Source: Ailurus styani
Taxonomy: Eukaryota; Chordata; Mammalia; Carnivora; Ailuridae
Assembly: GCA_002007465.1 (NCBI GenBank)
Contig: LNAC01000231.1
Coordinates: forward strand, 1,397,384 to 1,461,383
Direction of reading: 5' to 3'
Length of the DNA stretch: 64,000 bases
Every line of letters begins with the position of its first letter. Within the stretch, counting starts at the first letter, position 1. Of the stretch, positions 12,056 through 24,350 are shown in pieces. Made by a program: the position numbers and the translations under genes. The notes beneath the pieces are model-generated. The model saw only the letters and a program-made list of their open reading frames with translations. It made no database searches and was not told the DNA's origin.

Positions 12056-13019
12056 CCTATTCAAAAATGTGTGAGTTCCATATTTATCATTGCTTATGTA
12101 CATAGAATGTACATAATACGTACATATGTAAACAAACATGTATTCACACTATGAATACACATATTTTTACAATATCATTCTTATACAATTCCTTGGCATT
12201 TTGAAAACTGTAATAGGCACTATAAGGGGGGAAGATATGCAGACCGTATTTCTGCTCTATTATGAACGATTGAAAAATCATAAAATCATGAAAAAAATGG
12301 AAACTCATTTAAGAGAGAAAGGGTTTTGGTGCAGACTAAGAATATGTAAATGATTTAATCAGTTTTCTGGGATTGATTTTCAGAGTACAATCTCCCTAGG
12401 AAAGGTTAAGTATTAAATACGTTTTTTATAAGACATAGAAATAGAGAAAGGAACGTTCATGAGGATTGTTTTTGAGGAAAAAGTATCAGCACTTAGTAAA
12501 ATTTTGGATATCTCAGAGAAAATTCAAAATATTTTTCACATTATTTGCCATAAAATAAGCAGCTTTGGGGAAGCTGCAGTAGACAGATTAGCAGGATGTA
12601 GAAACCAGCCAAAATGATGCAGAGACTGGAGGCTGATTTCCTAGAGAAGAAGCTAAAAATATACTTCTGCATCAAACAAAGAAAGTTCTGGAGATTGGCA
12701 TATATTCCATTATGTTTTTCCTCTAGTTTGAAAATAAGAATGGAACCCTCTTCAATTTACAGAGACTGATGATTCAATCAAAAATACCTCTTCATTTGAT
12801 TACTTTAGGAAGCTCTCTTCAGCTGCCCTGAGCTTTTTTTGTCCAGTTTTGTTTTGTTTTGTTAAATTTCTTTCTTTGCTTTGTTTGAGTCAACCTAGTA
12901 GGAGGTTTAGAATATCTAGGATGTGTGCCCTGGTAGCTCAAGAGAAAAATCAGCTGAATAAAAAGCATTCGTATCTTTGGTTGCCATATGAGCAAACCAA
13001 GATCATTCTCTAATTAGCT
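12056..13019. other. Single-copy DNA, no gene seen
   Basis: No gene or clear repeat. A short GTTTT repeat lies at about 12,846-12,866. Confidence 0.4.
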
Positions 13020-13125
13020 TGGCAAACTTCAACAACTCAGTCGCTTTGTTTGTGCCTCATTTTCTTCCACTATAAAATAAGGGGATAGGCTGGGTGACAT
13101 TTTCAAATTTACCAACTCTAACTTC
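13020..13125 (+). repeat. MIR fragment, sense
   Basis: 'tgcctcattttcttccac' followed by 'tataaaataaggggata' matches the downstream half of MIR. It is short and diverged. Confidence 0.6.
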
Positions 13126-14520
13126 TAGAATTTTGTATACCAAGCTGTTAACTGCGGCTGACTCCAAGGAGTGGAGCTTGGGAATGTCACCCTCCATGTT
13201 ATATGCCTTGATTACAGCACTTGCTACCTTATTTCTAAACAATGATATGTATTAAACTTTCATGAACAAATATTAATATTAACTTCTTAACCATTATTTT
13301 GTGATAGTTGATATAATTCTATTACCTTCCATGCATACCATGGCAAATATCCACTAAGTGCCCTCTAGAAATAAACCTGAGTCCACACATTTTAAGTACT
13401 TAGCAGAGTACCCTCCCTTCCTCCTTTTACACTCCGGGGATTGATTTCATTGGTCTTTTCAGTCAATAAATTCCCTGTTCTTTTCAATCTTGTCCTTTCT
13501 TTCCCAACTTATTTTACATACTCTGACAAGTGACTTAACTGGGCCCCTCACACTATCTGATGAAACTCAGTGTGACTTGGACCTCTGAAAAGAAAACCTT
13601 TGCATTTACTCTTTTGATCCTTTTAAGAGTATGTCAGTCTCTGCATATCACTTTCTTGTTCTAGCAAGGGTAAGTCTGGTCACCGCTGCCAGGTCCTTAT
13701 CAAATTTCTCCCGCTTTTATGATAACCGTTTGGGATTTCAACTAACTGAGGGAGGCTCCCTGAGACCGTGGCTGCAGGTGGATTCCCTGAGTTATCTTCA
13801 TCTGTCCCACATCTCCCTGCATCTGTGGAGCCGAGGCCTGACAGCTAGATTATAATGTTGCCTTTGTGTAACGAGGAAAACTTTTCTATTTGTCTGTCGA
13901 ATGTAAATTTACTGGGTCTGGCATCCACAAGGTAGTTTTGAGGAAAGAATGCTTTGGAGTGGATCAGATTTGAGTTTTGAAGCCACAGGTCTCTTTGTTT
14001 TGTTTCGTTTTTAAACAAGTAATTTAAACCATTTTCTTAAAAAGGATTGTTCTCTAAGTCCAGAAAGATGAGTCTGGCAACTTTCCTTCCATTGGCTCCC
14101 ATGGTGATAAATGATAGCATAACTTCTATTTACCCAGCTCTGGCATTTTGACAAATAATTCAGGATTGGGGTAAATAACCCACAGAGCATCAAGGCTCAG
14201 TTCCCATCCTCCAGCATTGTAACTAGAGCAGTTTCAGCTCACCTAGGTGGTTCGATTTAATGTTTCAAGTAAGAGAGAGACTGGGGCACTCGGGAAGGAG
14301 ACCGTTTCCTTCTTATTCTCCCTTCCTGTCACTCTCTGGTTCTCTTGCAAGAGCTGACATCATTGCTGCCGTTGTACTCCTAGATACTGACCCCACTGCC
14401 TGCCTGCTCTTCAGAATTGATTTTACTTGTCACCGATTCACAAGCACAACATTTAGAATCCCATTCCTCACCAACCACTCACTCGTAATGAGGCGGTTCT
14501 CCAATATAAGAATTATTTCA
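13126..14520. other. Single-copy DNA, no gene seen
   Basis: Three short open frames (13,631-13,855; 14,011-14,193; 14,260-14,535) show no recognisable domain. No splice-supported exon structure could be argued. Confidence 0.4.
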
Positions 14521-15007
14521 TGTACCATTTCCTAGGCGTGCAACAAATTGCCGCACATTTAGTGATCTAAAACAACAGGACTATATTCCCTCACAGTTCT
14601 GAAGGCCACAAGTCTGAAATCAGGAGGTCAGCAGGACTGCGTTCTCTCCAAAGCCTTCAGGGGAATACCCTTCATTGTCTCTTCCACCTTCTGGTGGCTC
14701 TAAGCATTTTCTTGGATTGTGAAGGCATCACTCCAATCTTTGCCTCCAGGCTAACATTACCTCCTCTTTTGTGTGTCTTTTAGGTGTATCTGTGTGCAAT
14801 CTCCTTCTGCCTCTGTCTTGTAAAGCTATAAGGACCTTTCTGATGGTATTTTTGGGCCCACTGGATAATTTAGAGAAAGCTCTTCATCTCAAGATCCTTA
14901 ATTTAGTCACATTCACAAAGACCCCTTTTTTTCAAATGAAGTAACATTTACAGATTCCAGAGATTAGGATTGATATCTTTCAGTGACCATCATTTAGCCT
15001 GCTACAG
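14521..15007 (-). mobile_element. MaLR (MLT1-like) LTR, antisense
   Basis: Read on the minus strand it is a MaLR LTR of the same general kind as the one at 602-1370. Plus-strand landmarks are 'aacaaattgccgcacattta', 'ctcacagttctgaaggcca', 'ctcaagatccttaatttagtc' and a right end 'catttagcctgctacag'. About 487 bp, solo. Confidence 0.78.
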
Positions 15008-15939
15008 TCAGCCATACAAGGTTTGGGGCATAAGTAATTTTATTTCTTTGGATCTGTAGAAGAAACAAGTTATGATTTCTCTTAATGAAGAGTTGACATC
15101 AAACATCCCTATGTACATTTATATAATATCAGCCTACATTGTCCCTTATCAATCCAGAGTATTTATCACAAGAAAAGACACTGTCCCTAAACTTTTCCTA
15201 CCCCAGAATGATTTCCCTACCTTTTTCATATTTCTTCCCTACATCCTATCCTCTGAAAAACAATATTTTTCCCATTAATAAAAATATTTATTATAGTAAA
15301 GGCTACCTTTACCTTCCTCTGTGTTTCTTCCTTCATCATGTATTTTTTGAGTCCCCATAATCCTCCAAGATCTGTAACAGCCACTGACTTTTAATCTGAA
15401 AGTCTCTTATCCTTAATTTACTTAGAAGTCTTAGCGACTTTTATGAAAACATTCTTGTACGCTGTTTTGCCAGTCAAGTCTTCAAAATACATTGGTGGGT
15501 GTGTAGAGGTATAGCCACTACTCTGAAGGCAGAGGAATACTAGACTTCCCCTGTTGGTATCCCAAGATTTCACATACCTCTCCAGACACTCCTTATATCC
15601 CCAGAAATCCTATCAGACAGAGTACCATCAGTAAAGCATGAAGCTAGCCAGGTTGTCAGTGAGTAACTAAAGGTAGAATGGGATAGTTTTTACCCAAAGG
15701 ATGCCTTCACACAAGGGAGGTGCCACAGTCAACAATCTACCATGTGGAGTGGTTTCTTAAGAAGAAGGAAACTAAATACTCAAAGAAGAAACACGATCTA
15801 ACCTGGAGATCCAAAGCTTACCTCAAAGGAATTATCAGATGAGCAGGAGGTCCCATTGACAAGGTAGTTGGGAGGGAGACAGGTGAAGGGAATCTCACTA
15901 GAGAGAAGCCAAGAATTATATTGTCAGAAAATGTTCTAA
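15008..15939. other. Single-copy DNA, no gene seen
   Basis: Two overlapping plus-strand frames of about 70 codons (15,072-15,278 and 15,139-15,360) look like AT/C-rich chance frames. No repeat recognised. Confidence 0.4.
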
Positions 15940-16123
15940 ACTTATTCTTCTGACTATAAATTAATGTATGCTTGTGGAAAATTAGGAAATTGTAGAAATG
16001 AATTTTAAAAGATTTACAAAAGTCATTCAGAATTCCTATTATCCAGATAAAACCATAGCTAATGTTTCACTGTATTCCCCATAAGTCCTTCTTATAAAAA
16101 TACATGTTTATTGTAACATGTAT

Positions 16124-16170
<47 letters not shown>

Positions 16171-16500
16171 CAAGCCAAAATATATATATTGTAACATAGA
16201 GGATGCCTTATATATATTTTTTTGCATCCTACTTTAATTTTGTGTAATGCATAGAGATCATTTTCCAATTTTATTAGATATTCTTTGCAAACATGATTTC
16301 AATGAGCGTATATTATCCCATCATGTAACTAACTATACCTAAGCATTCTTCATTTTTGGACATTTGTTTCAGATTCCATGCTATATAATGTTGTACCAAA
16401 CATCCTAGTGCATAATGCTTTATATGAATCATTAATTATTACCATAAGTTCCTAGATGTAAAAATACTAGGTCAAGAAAATTAACACTTTTAAGCCTCCT
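15940..16500 (-). repeat. Old L1 3' UTR-like fragment, antisense, with TG/TA microsatellite
   Basis: The order 'cctattatccagataaaacc', 'ccataagtccttcttat', 'gcatcctactttaattt', 'attatcccatcatgtaact' and 'ttcatttttggacatttg' follows the reversed 3' UTR of old mammalian L1 subfamilies. A (TG)n(TA)n microsatellite interrupts it at about 16,125-16,170, where the family normally has 'atatatatacatgt'. Confidence 0.6.
16125..16170. repeat. (TG)n(TA)n microsatellite
   Basis: An uninterrupted alternating TG run passes into a TA run of about 30 bases. Confidence 0.95.
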
Positions 16501-16595
16501 GACACATAGTAATAAAATTATATATAAATAGCATAGTTTCTGGCATATAGAAAGTACTAATTAATGCTAGCCAGTGTTTAATAATAACTTTTCAT
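16500..16595 (+). repeat. MIR 3' fragment, sense
   Basis: 'catagtttctggcatatag' followed by 'aagtactaattaatgctagc' matches the 3' terminal part of MIR ('gcctggcacatagtaagtgctcaat'). Confidence 0.6.
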
Positions 16596-17780
16596 TCAAA
16601 AAGACGGTGGCAATTTATACTCCCGTTGCCATTCCCCTTTAACTACAATGTTGTTAGAAATACATCTCTGAATCTCTGAATCTCCTTTGAAGTTGGGAGG
16701 TGGATTCTTAGTTCTGGCCACCCACCAATACCAACTACCTACTCCCCTGAATCTGTACAGGTTTCAGGTGTGACGCTTGCTATATTTCAGTCTCTCTAAA
16801 CAACTTTCAGAAATGTTCTAATGCTCAGGCAAACCCTCTCTAAACCTGATCCATTAGAGCCATGCTGTACACAGTACATATTTTCTGAAATCTGGGGATA
16901 AAGCAAAAGGATGGGACACCCAGCACTGAACAGATGGCACATATATCTCCATCCAAATGGGAAGTGTTCTATGCGGTTTGATATCCTCTAAGGAATAACT
17001 TTCTATTTTATCCATGCCTTGTCCACTGAGAAACTAACGGGGTAAATTTTCTATTTCATCATGCACTTAGCATATTGTCACTATGAACATTTGCTCTTCT
17101 CTCCCCAATTTTGGAAAGCACTTTCAGTTTGATACATGGAGTTGTGTTATAGTTGCTTTGCTTTTGAACATGGGGATGATTTATAAGGGTTTCATACAAG
17201 TGTGTGCTGTGCAATCTGAAAAGAATGAACTCTCATCAGTCCCAAAATTGGGAAGGAATTAGCTCATTAAAAGAAATATCATATCCCTTATTCAGCTGTC
17301 ATGAAGTTCAACTTGAAATACAGTGTATTTTAAGCCTAAGCACATATGCTATCCAAGTATGGATATGGACTTGATATTGTACTTCATACTATAATGGTAG
17401 TTCAATGTTTTGTGTTATTCCATAAAATTTCACCCTAATGTTTCTTATAGTAGGAAGGATTCAGCTATACTGCAAGAAAATCATGTACTCTTACTTAAAA
17501 GTTCATTATGAATTTCTCTTATTTGATCACCAAGTCAACATATAGCCATTATCCAAGTCTCTCAGCTCCACTCTTACATGTGAATTCTACTGTATAACAT
17601 CATGAGCTACACACATCAATTAGAACAGTCATTTCAGCTTGAAGGTCAGGGATGGGTTTCTGCTCACAAGCACATAACTCTTTACAACACAAGCCATGTG
17701 TTCAGTATTAGATTTAAGAACTAAGAGCTCTGTTTAGGCAGGAAATACATCTTACTCATTATTACAGTAAGTGCTTAGCA
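16596..17780. other. Single-copy DNA, no gene seen
   Basis: No long frame and no clear repeat until a possible MIR 3' scrap at about 17,765-17,790 ('agtgcttagcatggtgcacat'). Confidence 0.4.
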
Positions 17781-17793
17781 TGGTGCACATAGA

Positions 17794-17995
17794 TTTTTTT
17801 TTCTTTTTTTTTTTTTAGATTCATTTATTTATTTGAGAGATAGAGCAAGAGGGGAGAGGAGCAGAGGAAGAAAATCTTCAAGCAGATGCCCCACTGAGCA
17901 CAGAGCCTAACATGGGGCTCATCCTCACAACCTAAGATCACATGAGCTGAAACCAAGAGTCACATCCTTAACTGACTGAGCCTAGGTGCTTCTAG
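17794..17995 (-). mobile_element. CAN-SINE, antisense, diverged
   Basis: T-rich tail, 'gattcatttatttatttgaga', purine-rich body, then 'ctgactgagcctaggtgctt'. The terminal 'ccacccagg' is altered to 'ctagg', so this is an older copy. Confidence 0.88.
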
Positions 17996-18009
17996 GTTAT
18001 TTTTCTAAA

Positions 18010-18106
18010 AAGAAGGGAAGGAGAGAAGGACATTAAAATAGGAAAGAAGGTAAGAAGGGAGAGAGAGGAAGAAAGGCAGGGAAGGAGGAGGGAGAAAAAG
18101 AAGGAG
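18010..18106. repeat. GA-rich low-complexity tract
   Basis: Almost pure purine sequence with irregular GGAA/GAAG units. Confidence 0.85.
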
Positions 18107-18240
18107 ATTGAAGTAACACAACATGCAACAATTTACTTGAGCCTTCCACTAACTTGTTTCTGGCTACCTTTGTGCTGATTATGCTGATTTGTGACCATTA
18201 TCACACTTGACATTGATTTAGTCACCTGACTTTGTTTTTT

Positions 18241-18246
18241 CTTTTC

Positions 18247-18296
<50 letters not shown>

Positions 18297-18507
18297 AGGA
18301 TTCATTTATTTATTTTAGAGAGAGGAAAAGAGGGGGAGACAGAGAGAGAGTGCATAGGGTGGGAGGGGGAAAGAGAGAGAGAGAGAATCTCAAGCAGACT
18401 TCCCACCAAGTGCAGAGCCCAATACAGGACTCGTTCTCAGGACCCTGAGATCAAGACCTGAGCCAAAATCAAGAGTCAGACAACAAACTGAGCCACCCAG
18501 ATGCCCC
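18241..18507 (-). mobile_element. CAN-SINE, antisense, tail expanded into (CTTT)n
   Basis: The tail side has become a long CTTT array, followed by 'aggattcatttatttatttt', a GA-rich body and the reversed head ending 'gagccacccagatgcccc'. Flanks 'tttgttttttctttt' (about 18,231) and 'tttgttttctttt' (about 18,508) are consistent with a target duplication. Confidence 0.93.
18248..18296. repeat. (CTTT)n microsatellite
   Basis: About a dozen perfect CTTT units within the SINE tail. A pure homopurine-homopyrimidine array of this kind is expected to vary in length. Confidence 0.95.
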
Positions 18508-19186
18508 TTTGTTTTCTTTTATTGCTGATTTTGCCTTCATAATACAACCTTACTAGCTGCTTGTTAGGCTGTAATTTCCAGGTCCAGTTACTACCCCTAC
18601 TCTCTGTTCAAAAAGATTTTTTCTTTGTTCCAGGATCTTCTCTGTGCACCAGTGGTTTGGTTTGGAATTTTCTAACCGGGGCCTTGGTAAAATTCCCTTG
18701 AGCTGAATATTAATGTCACAAAAATTCTGGCTGTCCACCTATTCTAAGAGGATCTATACCCAAATTTGCCTATAACTCTAAATTTTTAACTGCTCTGACA
18801 ATAATTATAAATATATTTATGACTTCGTAGTAGCAGCCAACAAAATTAAAAAGTATCCTTATGTACAATTTGGAAAGGACTTTCAGATCTGCACAAATAA
18901 TTAGTGTGAAGGTAATCTAACATAGACAACCAAATACAAACTCAAGCTTCTTGGAATTTCTCTCCTTCTCCCCCTCTCTGTCACACATATGCCCACACAC
19001 AAACATACACCAACAAGTGTTTGAGTGTTTTTCCTTAGACTTAGGTAATCCATCTTTGATGATGGTAGAAAGAATATAACATTATATTTCAAATCTGAGT
19101 TTTAATATTTATAATTGTGTGATATTAGGGTATCATTTTTTAATAAAAGCTTTATTGTAAAGAAATTTACTTTAGAGTATAATTAA
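18508..19186. other. Single-copy DNA, no gene seen
   Basis: Two short minus-strand frames of just over 60 codons (18,553-18,738 and 18,901-19,092); neither resembles a protein family known to me. Confidence 0.4.
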
Positions 19187-19368
19187 TTTTTTTAAGATTT
19201 TATTTATTTGAGAGAAAGCATGAGTGGAGGGAGGGAGATGGCCAGAGGGAGAAGCAGACTCCCCCCTGAGCAGGGAGCCAGACCCCACCCAGGCTGGATC
19301 CTAGGACCCTGTGATCATGACCTGAACCAAAGGCAGACGTTTAACCACCTGAGCCACCCAGGCACCCG
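19187..19368 (-). mobile_element. CAN-SINE, antisense
   Basis: 'ttttttaagattttatttatttgagaga' at the tail side, 'gatcatgacctgaacc', and the reversed head 'cctgagccacccaggcaccc'. A 60-codon plus-strand frame across it is a by-product of the repeat. Confidence 0.95.
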
Positions 19369-19971
19369 GAGGGTATACTTAATTTTATAATTTGCTTTAG
19401 AAGTTATAAAAGTAGAATTATTTCAAAATTAACTTATTCTGTTTATTCAAATAAAATAATATTAAGGACGTCATCATTTTTACCATACATATTCAAGTTT
19501 TTTAAATACCTAATTTAACTTCTTACCAATCTATTTTTACTCATGTCTTTATTTCCTAAAAGCTATGATATAGATCATCACAGACTATCCCAAGTTTCTA
19601 AATACCTTTAAGGATATATAAAATCAGAGGATTTTTGAGGGTCAAAATACTGCTTTCTGAAATTTCATCTCCTTTGATTTTGAAATTCCATGGAAATAAA
19701 TTCTCACATCCTCCAAATTGAATCAATTAATTGCTTATAATTTGACTGCAAATTTTTACTTATGAATATTAGAGGTTATAGGCAATTAGGAATCAAGAAG
19801 ATAAAAACCCAAGCTTTGAATGTTCTGGACTGCATTTGACCTATGGAGATCATTATAGATGCAGAAGGGTTCCTAAGAAGATTCCGGGACCACTTGGCAT
19901 AGCCACAACTATCAAGTAAAATTAAGGACAAAGACACCAGCAAGAGCTACATGATAATAATCACATAAAAA
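19369..19971. other. AT-rich single-copy DNA, no gene seen
   Basis: Nothing recognisable was seen between the two SINEs. Confidence 0.45.
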
Positions 19972-20083
19972 TTTTTTTAAGATTTTATTTTTAAGTAGTC
20001 TCTATACCCAATGTGGGGCTCAAATTCACAACCCCAAGATCAAGAGTCACATGCTTCACTGACTGAGGCAGTCAGGTGCCCCC
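19972..20083 (-). mobile_element. Short CAN-SINE form (tRNA-like part only), antisense
   Basis: 'ttaagtagtctctataccc' followed by 'caatgtggggctcaaattcac', 'agatcaagagtcacatgc' and 'ggcagtcaggtgcccc' is the reverse of the tRNA-Lys-like unit without the CT-rich body. Flanking AATCACAT occurs on both sides (about 19,959 and 20,086). Confidence 0.88.
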
Positions 20084-20363
20084 AGAATCACATGAATTCA
20101 GGTGACACTTAAAGGCAGTCAAATTTATTTTCTTCTGTACTATTCCCCCACCTACCTTTCTCTTTGATCTAATAAAAATACCTAAGAAGAACCTTACAAA
20201 GATCATGCCAGGGTTATGAGTTATTGAGAGAGCCAAGGGGGATTTGGGATCCTGAAGGTCACAACGAGACCCAAAGTCAGAATCAACATTACTTTCAGGA
20301 GGTGAAAGTATACAAAAGCCAAAGATTGAGATAAATGAAATAGTTAATTAAAACTTCAGGGGT

Positions 20364-20574
20364 GGAGCATCTGGGTGGCTCAGTCAATTAAGTGTCTGCC
20401 TTCTGCTGAGGTCATGATCTCAGGGTCCTGGGATTGAGCCCAGTATGAGGCTACCTGCTCAGCAGGGAGTCTGCTTCTCCCTCTTCTTCTGCCCCTTCCT
20501 TCTGCTTGTGCACACTCGTGCTTGCCCTCTCGCTCTCTCTCTCTCAAATAAATAAAATCTTTTTTAAAAATTCT
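20364..20574 (+). mobile_element. CAN-SINE, sense, target duplication
   Basis: Head 'ggagcatctgggtggctcag', CT-rich body, 'aaataaataaaatctttttt' tail. Flanks TAAAACTTCAGGGGT (about 20,349) and TAAAAGTTCAGGGGT (20,575) differ by one base. Confidence 0.96.
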
Positions 20575-20959
20575 TAAAAGTTCAGGGGTAAGGTGATCTT
20601 GAAATTAAATAAATTGGACTCCATAAGTAAACTCCTAAACATTTCCTGCTCTGGCCAGACTGAGACATGACCATTCTAGGACCCAGCAGTATGAGGCAAG
20701 TGAATTAAGATCAAAATATAATAAACAAGCTATTGGGACAAGAGTAAAAAACACGTGTTGACCAAAAAATGACCTAGTTCCCACATGGGTTGGCATAATA
20801 CTTTCAATTATAGACCATTAGAATACTGATGATGATCATCTTTTTGGCCACAGTCTGTCTTCTCTCTTTCAAAATTTTTTGTCTGCCTTTTTCTCCTCTA
20901 TATAATTTTAATTGAAAATAAAATATTTAAACATTAGCTGTCTATTATCTATCTACTAC

Positions 20960-21240
20960 CTTATCTATCTAATACTGGGCTGAGGAGATAGACAATACAA
21001 AGCCGAAGAAGAAACTCTGTGCCCTCAAGGAAATTTGTGATAAAATATTGTGACAAATGAATAGATCAAATAAGTCTAACAAAATGAAGAGTAGGGCAAT
21101 TGGTAGAGTCAGAGGAAGGAGAGATTATACTCATTTGAAAAGATTCAGAAAAGTATTCATGAAGAGATGACATTTAAGAAAGAACCTTAAAATGATTAAG
21201 ATTTTTGTCAAGTAACACTGGGAGAAGGGTTATTTGCTAG
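20960..21240 (+). repeat. Possible ancient interspersed repeat
   Basis: 'gccctcaaggaaatttgtg' and 'gagatgacatttaagaaagaacctt' resemble a common ancient mammalian repeat with the motif order 'catggagcttacattct ... gaggtgacatttgagcag'. I cannot name the family with confidence. Confidence 0.4.
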
Positions 21241-21393
21241 CAAATATGCAATCACTCAATATTTTCGAACAAGAATTGTAGGCATCTGACATCAGAAGGA
21301 TGTCACTCCCTATAGCCAGGGTTTGACAAATAAGACCTAAGGAAGTACCTCAACATTTTTGTGGCGATTTTATTCATTCCAAAGGAAGATTTT

Positions 21394-21574
21394 GTTTTAC
21401 TTACTTATTTGAGAATGAGAGAAAGAGAGCACAGTGAGGGGATAGGCAGACAGAGAGAGACAAGCAAGCTCCCAGCTGAGTGTGGAGCTCCACAGAGGGC
21501 TCCATCCCAGGATCCTGAGATTATGACCTGAGCCAAAGACAAACCTTCAACTAACTGAGCCATCCAGGCATCCC
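21394..21574 (-). mobile_element. CAN-SINE, antisense
   Basis: 'ttacttacttatttgagaatg', GA-rich body, 'gattatgacctgagccaaag', reversed head 'ctgagccatccaggcatccc'. Flanks 'ccaaaggaagattttg' and 'ccaaatggagattttg' are a slightly diverged target duplication. Confidence 0.94.
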
Positions 21575-22028
21575 ATCCAAATGGAGATTTTGACACTCTA
21601 AGACTGTTTAATTCTAGCAACCCTCACATATTTAAAACTGGTACTAAACTTTATGCAATAATTAGCTATTCCTATGACATTTCAAAAGATCAAAGAAATT
21701 TGAACAATTACCTGTTCCTTACTGATAACCAACCTTTGGTTATCTTTTGGTTGATGGTGTTTCTAAGGAAGTATGTGTTTTTTTCTAAAGTAACTTTGTA
21801 TAGCTCTTGTAAAATTTTTCTACTCAAATCTAGCAAGACGGAAATTATTCTATAGATTTAAATATCAGGAACCAAAATTTTCCATCACGGACTATAACTA
21901 TAAATTTCCTTGAGTCACACCCTGAAAATCTGATGTTCCTGTGTATGTGATCCATGTGCTTATATGGACATATGCAGTGATTTTCAAGGGTTCGTAAGTC
22001 AGATGCACAGTGCTAGATTATTGAAATA
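21575..22028. other. Single-copy DNA, no gene seen
   Basis: No recognised feature. Confidence 0.4.
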
Positions 22029-22038
22029 TTTAGATAAA

Positions 22039-22234
22039 TTTTTTTAAGATTTTATTTATTTGACAGAGAGAGAGATCACAAGTAGGCAGAGAGGCAGGCA
22101 GAGAGGCGGGGGGGGGGGGGGGGGGCAGGCTCTCCACTGAGCAGAGAGCCTGATGTGGGGCCGATCCCAGGACCCTGAGATCATGACCTGAACCGAAGGC
22201 AGAGGCTTAATCCACTGAGCCACCCAGGTGCCCC
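22039..22234 (-). mobile_element. CAN-SINE, antisense, mustelid-like, with G18 run
   Basis: Full antisense copy with the 'cacaagtaggcagagaggca' body and head 'gagccacccaggtgcccc'. TTTAGATAAA at 22029-22038 and 22235-22244 is a perfect 10-bp target duplication. The body contains a run of 18 G at 22108-22125. Confidence 0.97.
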
Positions 22235-22244
22235 TTTAGATAAA

Positions 22245-23264
22245 AATTCTAATTGGTTTCTACATAGACCATTTCTTAAATCATTTAGAATTAAAAAGGA
22301 AATTCTTACTTCCAAATATAGCTTCATGGGGAATTTCTGGAAAGTTTTGTGCATCTAGCTGTCACCTAAGCCTAAAGTAGAGTGCCTCTCTGACCTTGGA
22401 GAGACAAGAGCTCTTCTGTCCCTCACAAGTTGGATTAGAGGACATCAAAGCCCTGGAGGATGTTTTAAAGGCCAATAGCTTCAACCAGCTCTGCTATATT
22501 TTTGAGAGAATAAAAATTATCTTCCTTAGTCTTGTCTCTGCCCATTGCATAAACAAGAGATGACTGAAGTAAAAATACATCTTCTCATTCACAAAGGAGA
22601 CCCTGGCTTAGGGAGTGGCACATTTTTTGGAACTTTACTTTGTTAATTGTGGAGATATTCTATTTATTGAGAAATATTTACATTGGCCTGGAATGAAATA
22701 TGTAATCAACTCAACTTCTCCAAAATGCCTAACCATCTACATTGCAGGTGCTGTATCTCTAAGAAACACAATTCACACAATCCTTGTTCAGGGAGTAGGT
22801 AGCCTCTTGGAAACATCCTAGTCATTCCTAGGCCCAAAATATTACTCCTTTTGCCACTTTTCACCTCTTCTCCTCATGAGATTTCATCTTTGGCATCCAG
22901 TTCAGTGCTTTCTCGGCTCTCCTGTACTGCCCAAGGCTATTCTGAGCATTTGTGATCATTTTACTTTGAAATAAAAAATAGTCTATTGCTTAAAACAATA
23001 CTGCTAGGTAACACAGGTAAGTCTTTATAGTTTTTTCCTCTTCTTGTCTTCATTGTTGCCAGATTCAAATCTAATGTACAGTGTTTCCCACATTTAAGAT
23101 TTAATTGAAAAACCTAAATGAGCTGGGGAGAAAACCAGCTCTGGGCATAAATTTTCCCTGATGCTTTTAATTTACTGATTAACTTAGAGAAGCCCCTCTT
23201 CTGAGCGATTCTATGGGTTTGGAAAGAATTAAATTCTCTTAATTCCATCTAAAGTTAGTGTTAA
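22245..23264. other. Single-copy DNA, no gene seen
   Basis: One 68-codon frame (22,615-22,821) without recognisable features. No repeat recognised. Confidence 0.4.
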
Positions 23265-24350
23265 ATTTCACACCATATATATCATCTCACTTCTGTTAGA
23301 ATGGCTATTATCAAAAGACACGAGATAACAAATACTGGCAAGGATTTGGAGAAAAGTGAGCCCTTCTACACCTTTGGTGGAAATGCAAATTGGTGCAACC
23401 ACTATAGAAAAGAGTAGGAAGGTTCTTCAAAAAAAATTAAAAATAGATCTATCATATGATCTAGCAATCCCACTTGTGAGAAATGAAATAACTATGTCAA
23501 AAAGATGTCTGCACCTTATGTTCATTGTAGCATTATTTAGGATAGCCAAGACATAGAAACAACCAAAGTGTCCATTGATAAATGAATTGATTAGGAAGAT
23601 GTGATATATATATGATGGAGTATTATTCAACTATAAAAAAGAAGGAAATCCTGCCATTTGTGACAACATGAATGGATCTTGAGAGCATTGTACTAAGTGA
23701 AATGAGTCAGAAAGAGTAAAATACTGTATAACCTCACTTATATGTGGAACCTAAAAAACAAAAACAAAAATGAATTCATGGAAACAGAGAGTAAGGGGTA
23801 CCTGGGGGGCTCAGTCAGTTAAGCGTCTACCTTTGGCTCAGGTCATGATTCCAGAGTCCTGGGATCACACCTGCATCTGGCTCCCTGCTCAGCGGGAAAC
23901 CTGCTTTCCCTCTCTCTCTGAACCTCACCCCTCTCATGCATGCATGCATACTCTCTCTCCCTTCCTCTCTCTCTCTCTCAAATAAATAGTTTAAAAAAGA
24001 AAAGAAAAGACAGAGTAGATTGGTGGTTGCCAGAAGAGAGTGGGACAGGGAAATGGGTAAAGCTGGTCAAAGGGTACAAACTTCTAGTTGTAACATGAAT
24101 AAGTTCTGGGGATCGAATATATACTGTGGTGACCATAGTTAACAATACTGTACAGTGTACTTGAAAGTTGCTCCTTGAATATATCTTAAAAGTTCTCACC
24201 ATAAAAAGAAAAGGTAACTGTGTGAAGTGATAGATGTGTTAACTAACTTTATTGTAGTAACCATTTCACAGTATATATGTATGTCATATCATCACATCAT
24301 ACACCTCAAACTTACACAGTATTATATGTCAATTATATCTCAAAAAACCT
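23265..24350 (+). mobile_element. L1 3' end (ORF2 C-terminus and 3' UTR), sense, SINE-interrupted
   Basis: Landmarks in order: 'agaatggctattatcaaaag', 'ttggtgcaaccactatag', 'catatgatctagcaatccca', 'gatggagtattattcaacta', 'acaacatgaatggatcttg', 'ttggtggttgccagaag' and 'tatctcaaaaaacctgg'. These are the 3' end of ORF2 and the 3' UTR of an L1M-type element. It is 5' truncated, with many stops, and a CAN-SINE splits it at 23,795-23,999. Confidence 0.88.
23795..23999 (+). mobile_element. CAN-SINE, sense, inserted in L1
   Basis: Head 'ggggtacctggggggctcag', CT-rich body with a 'catgcatgcatgcat' run, and 'aaataaatagtttaaaaa' tail. L1 sequence resumes directly after it, so it postdates the L1. Confidence 0.95.
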
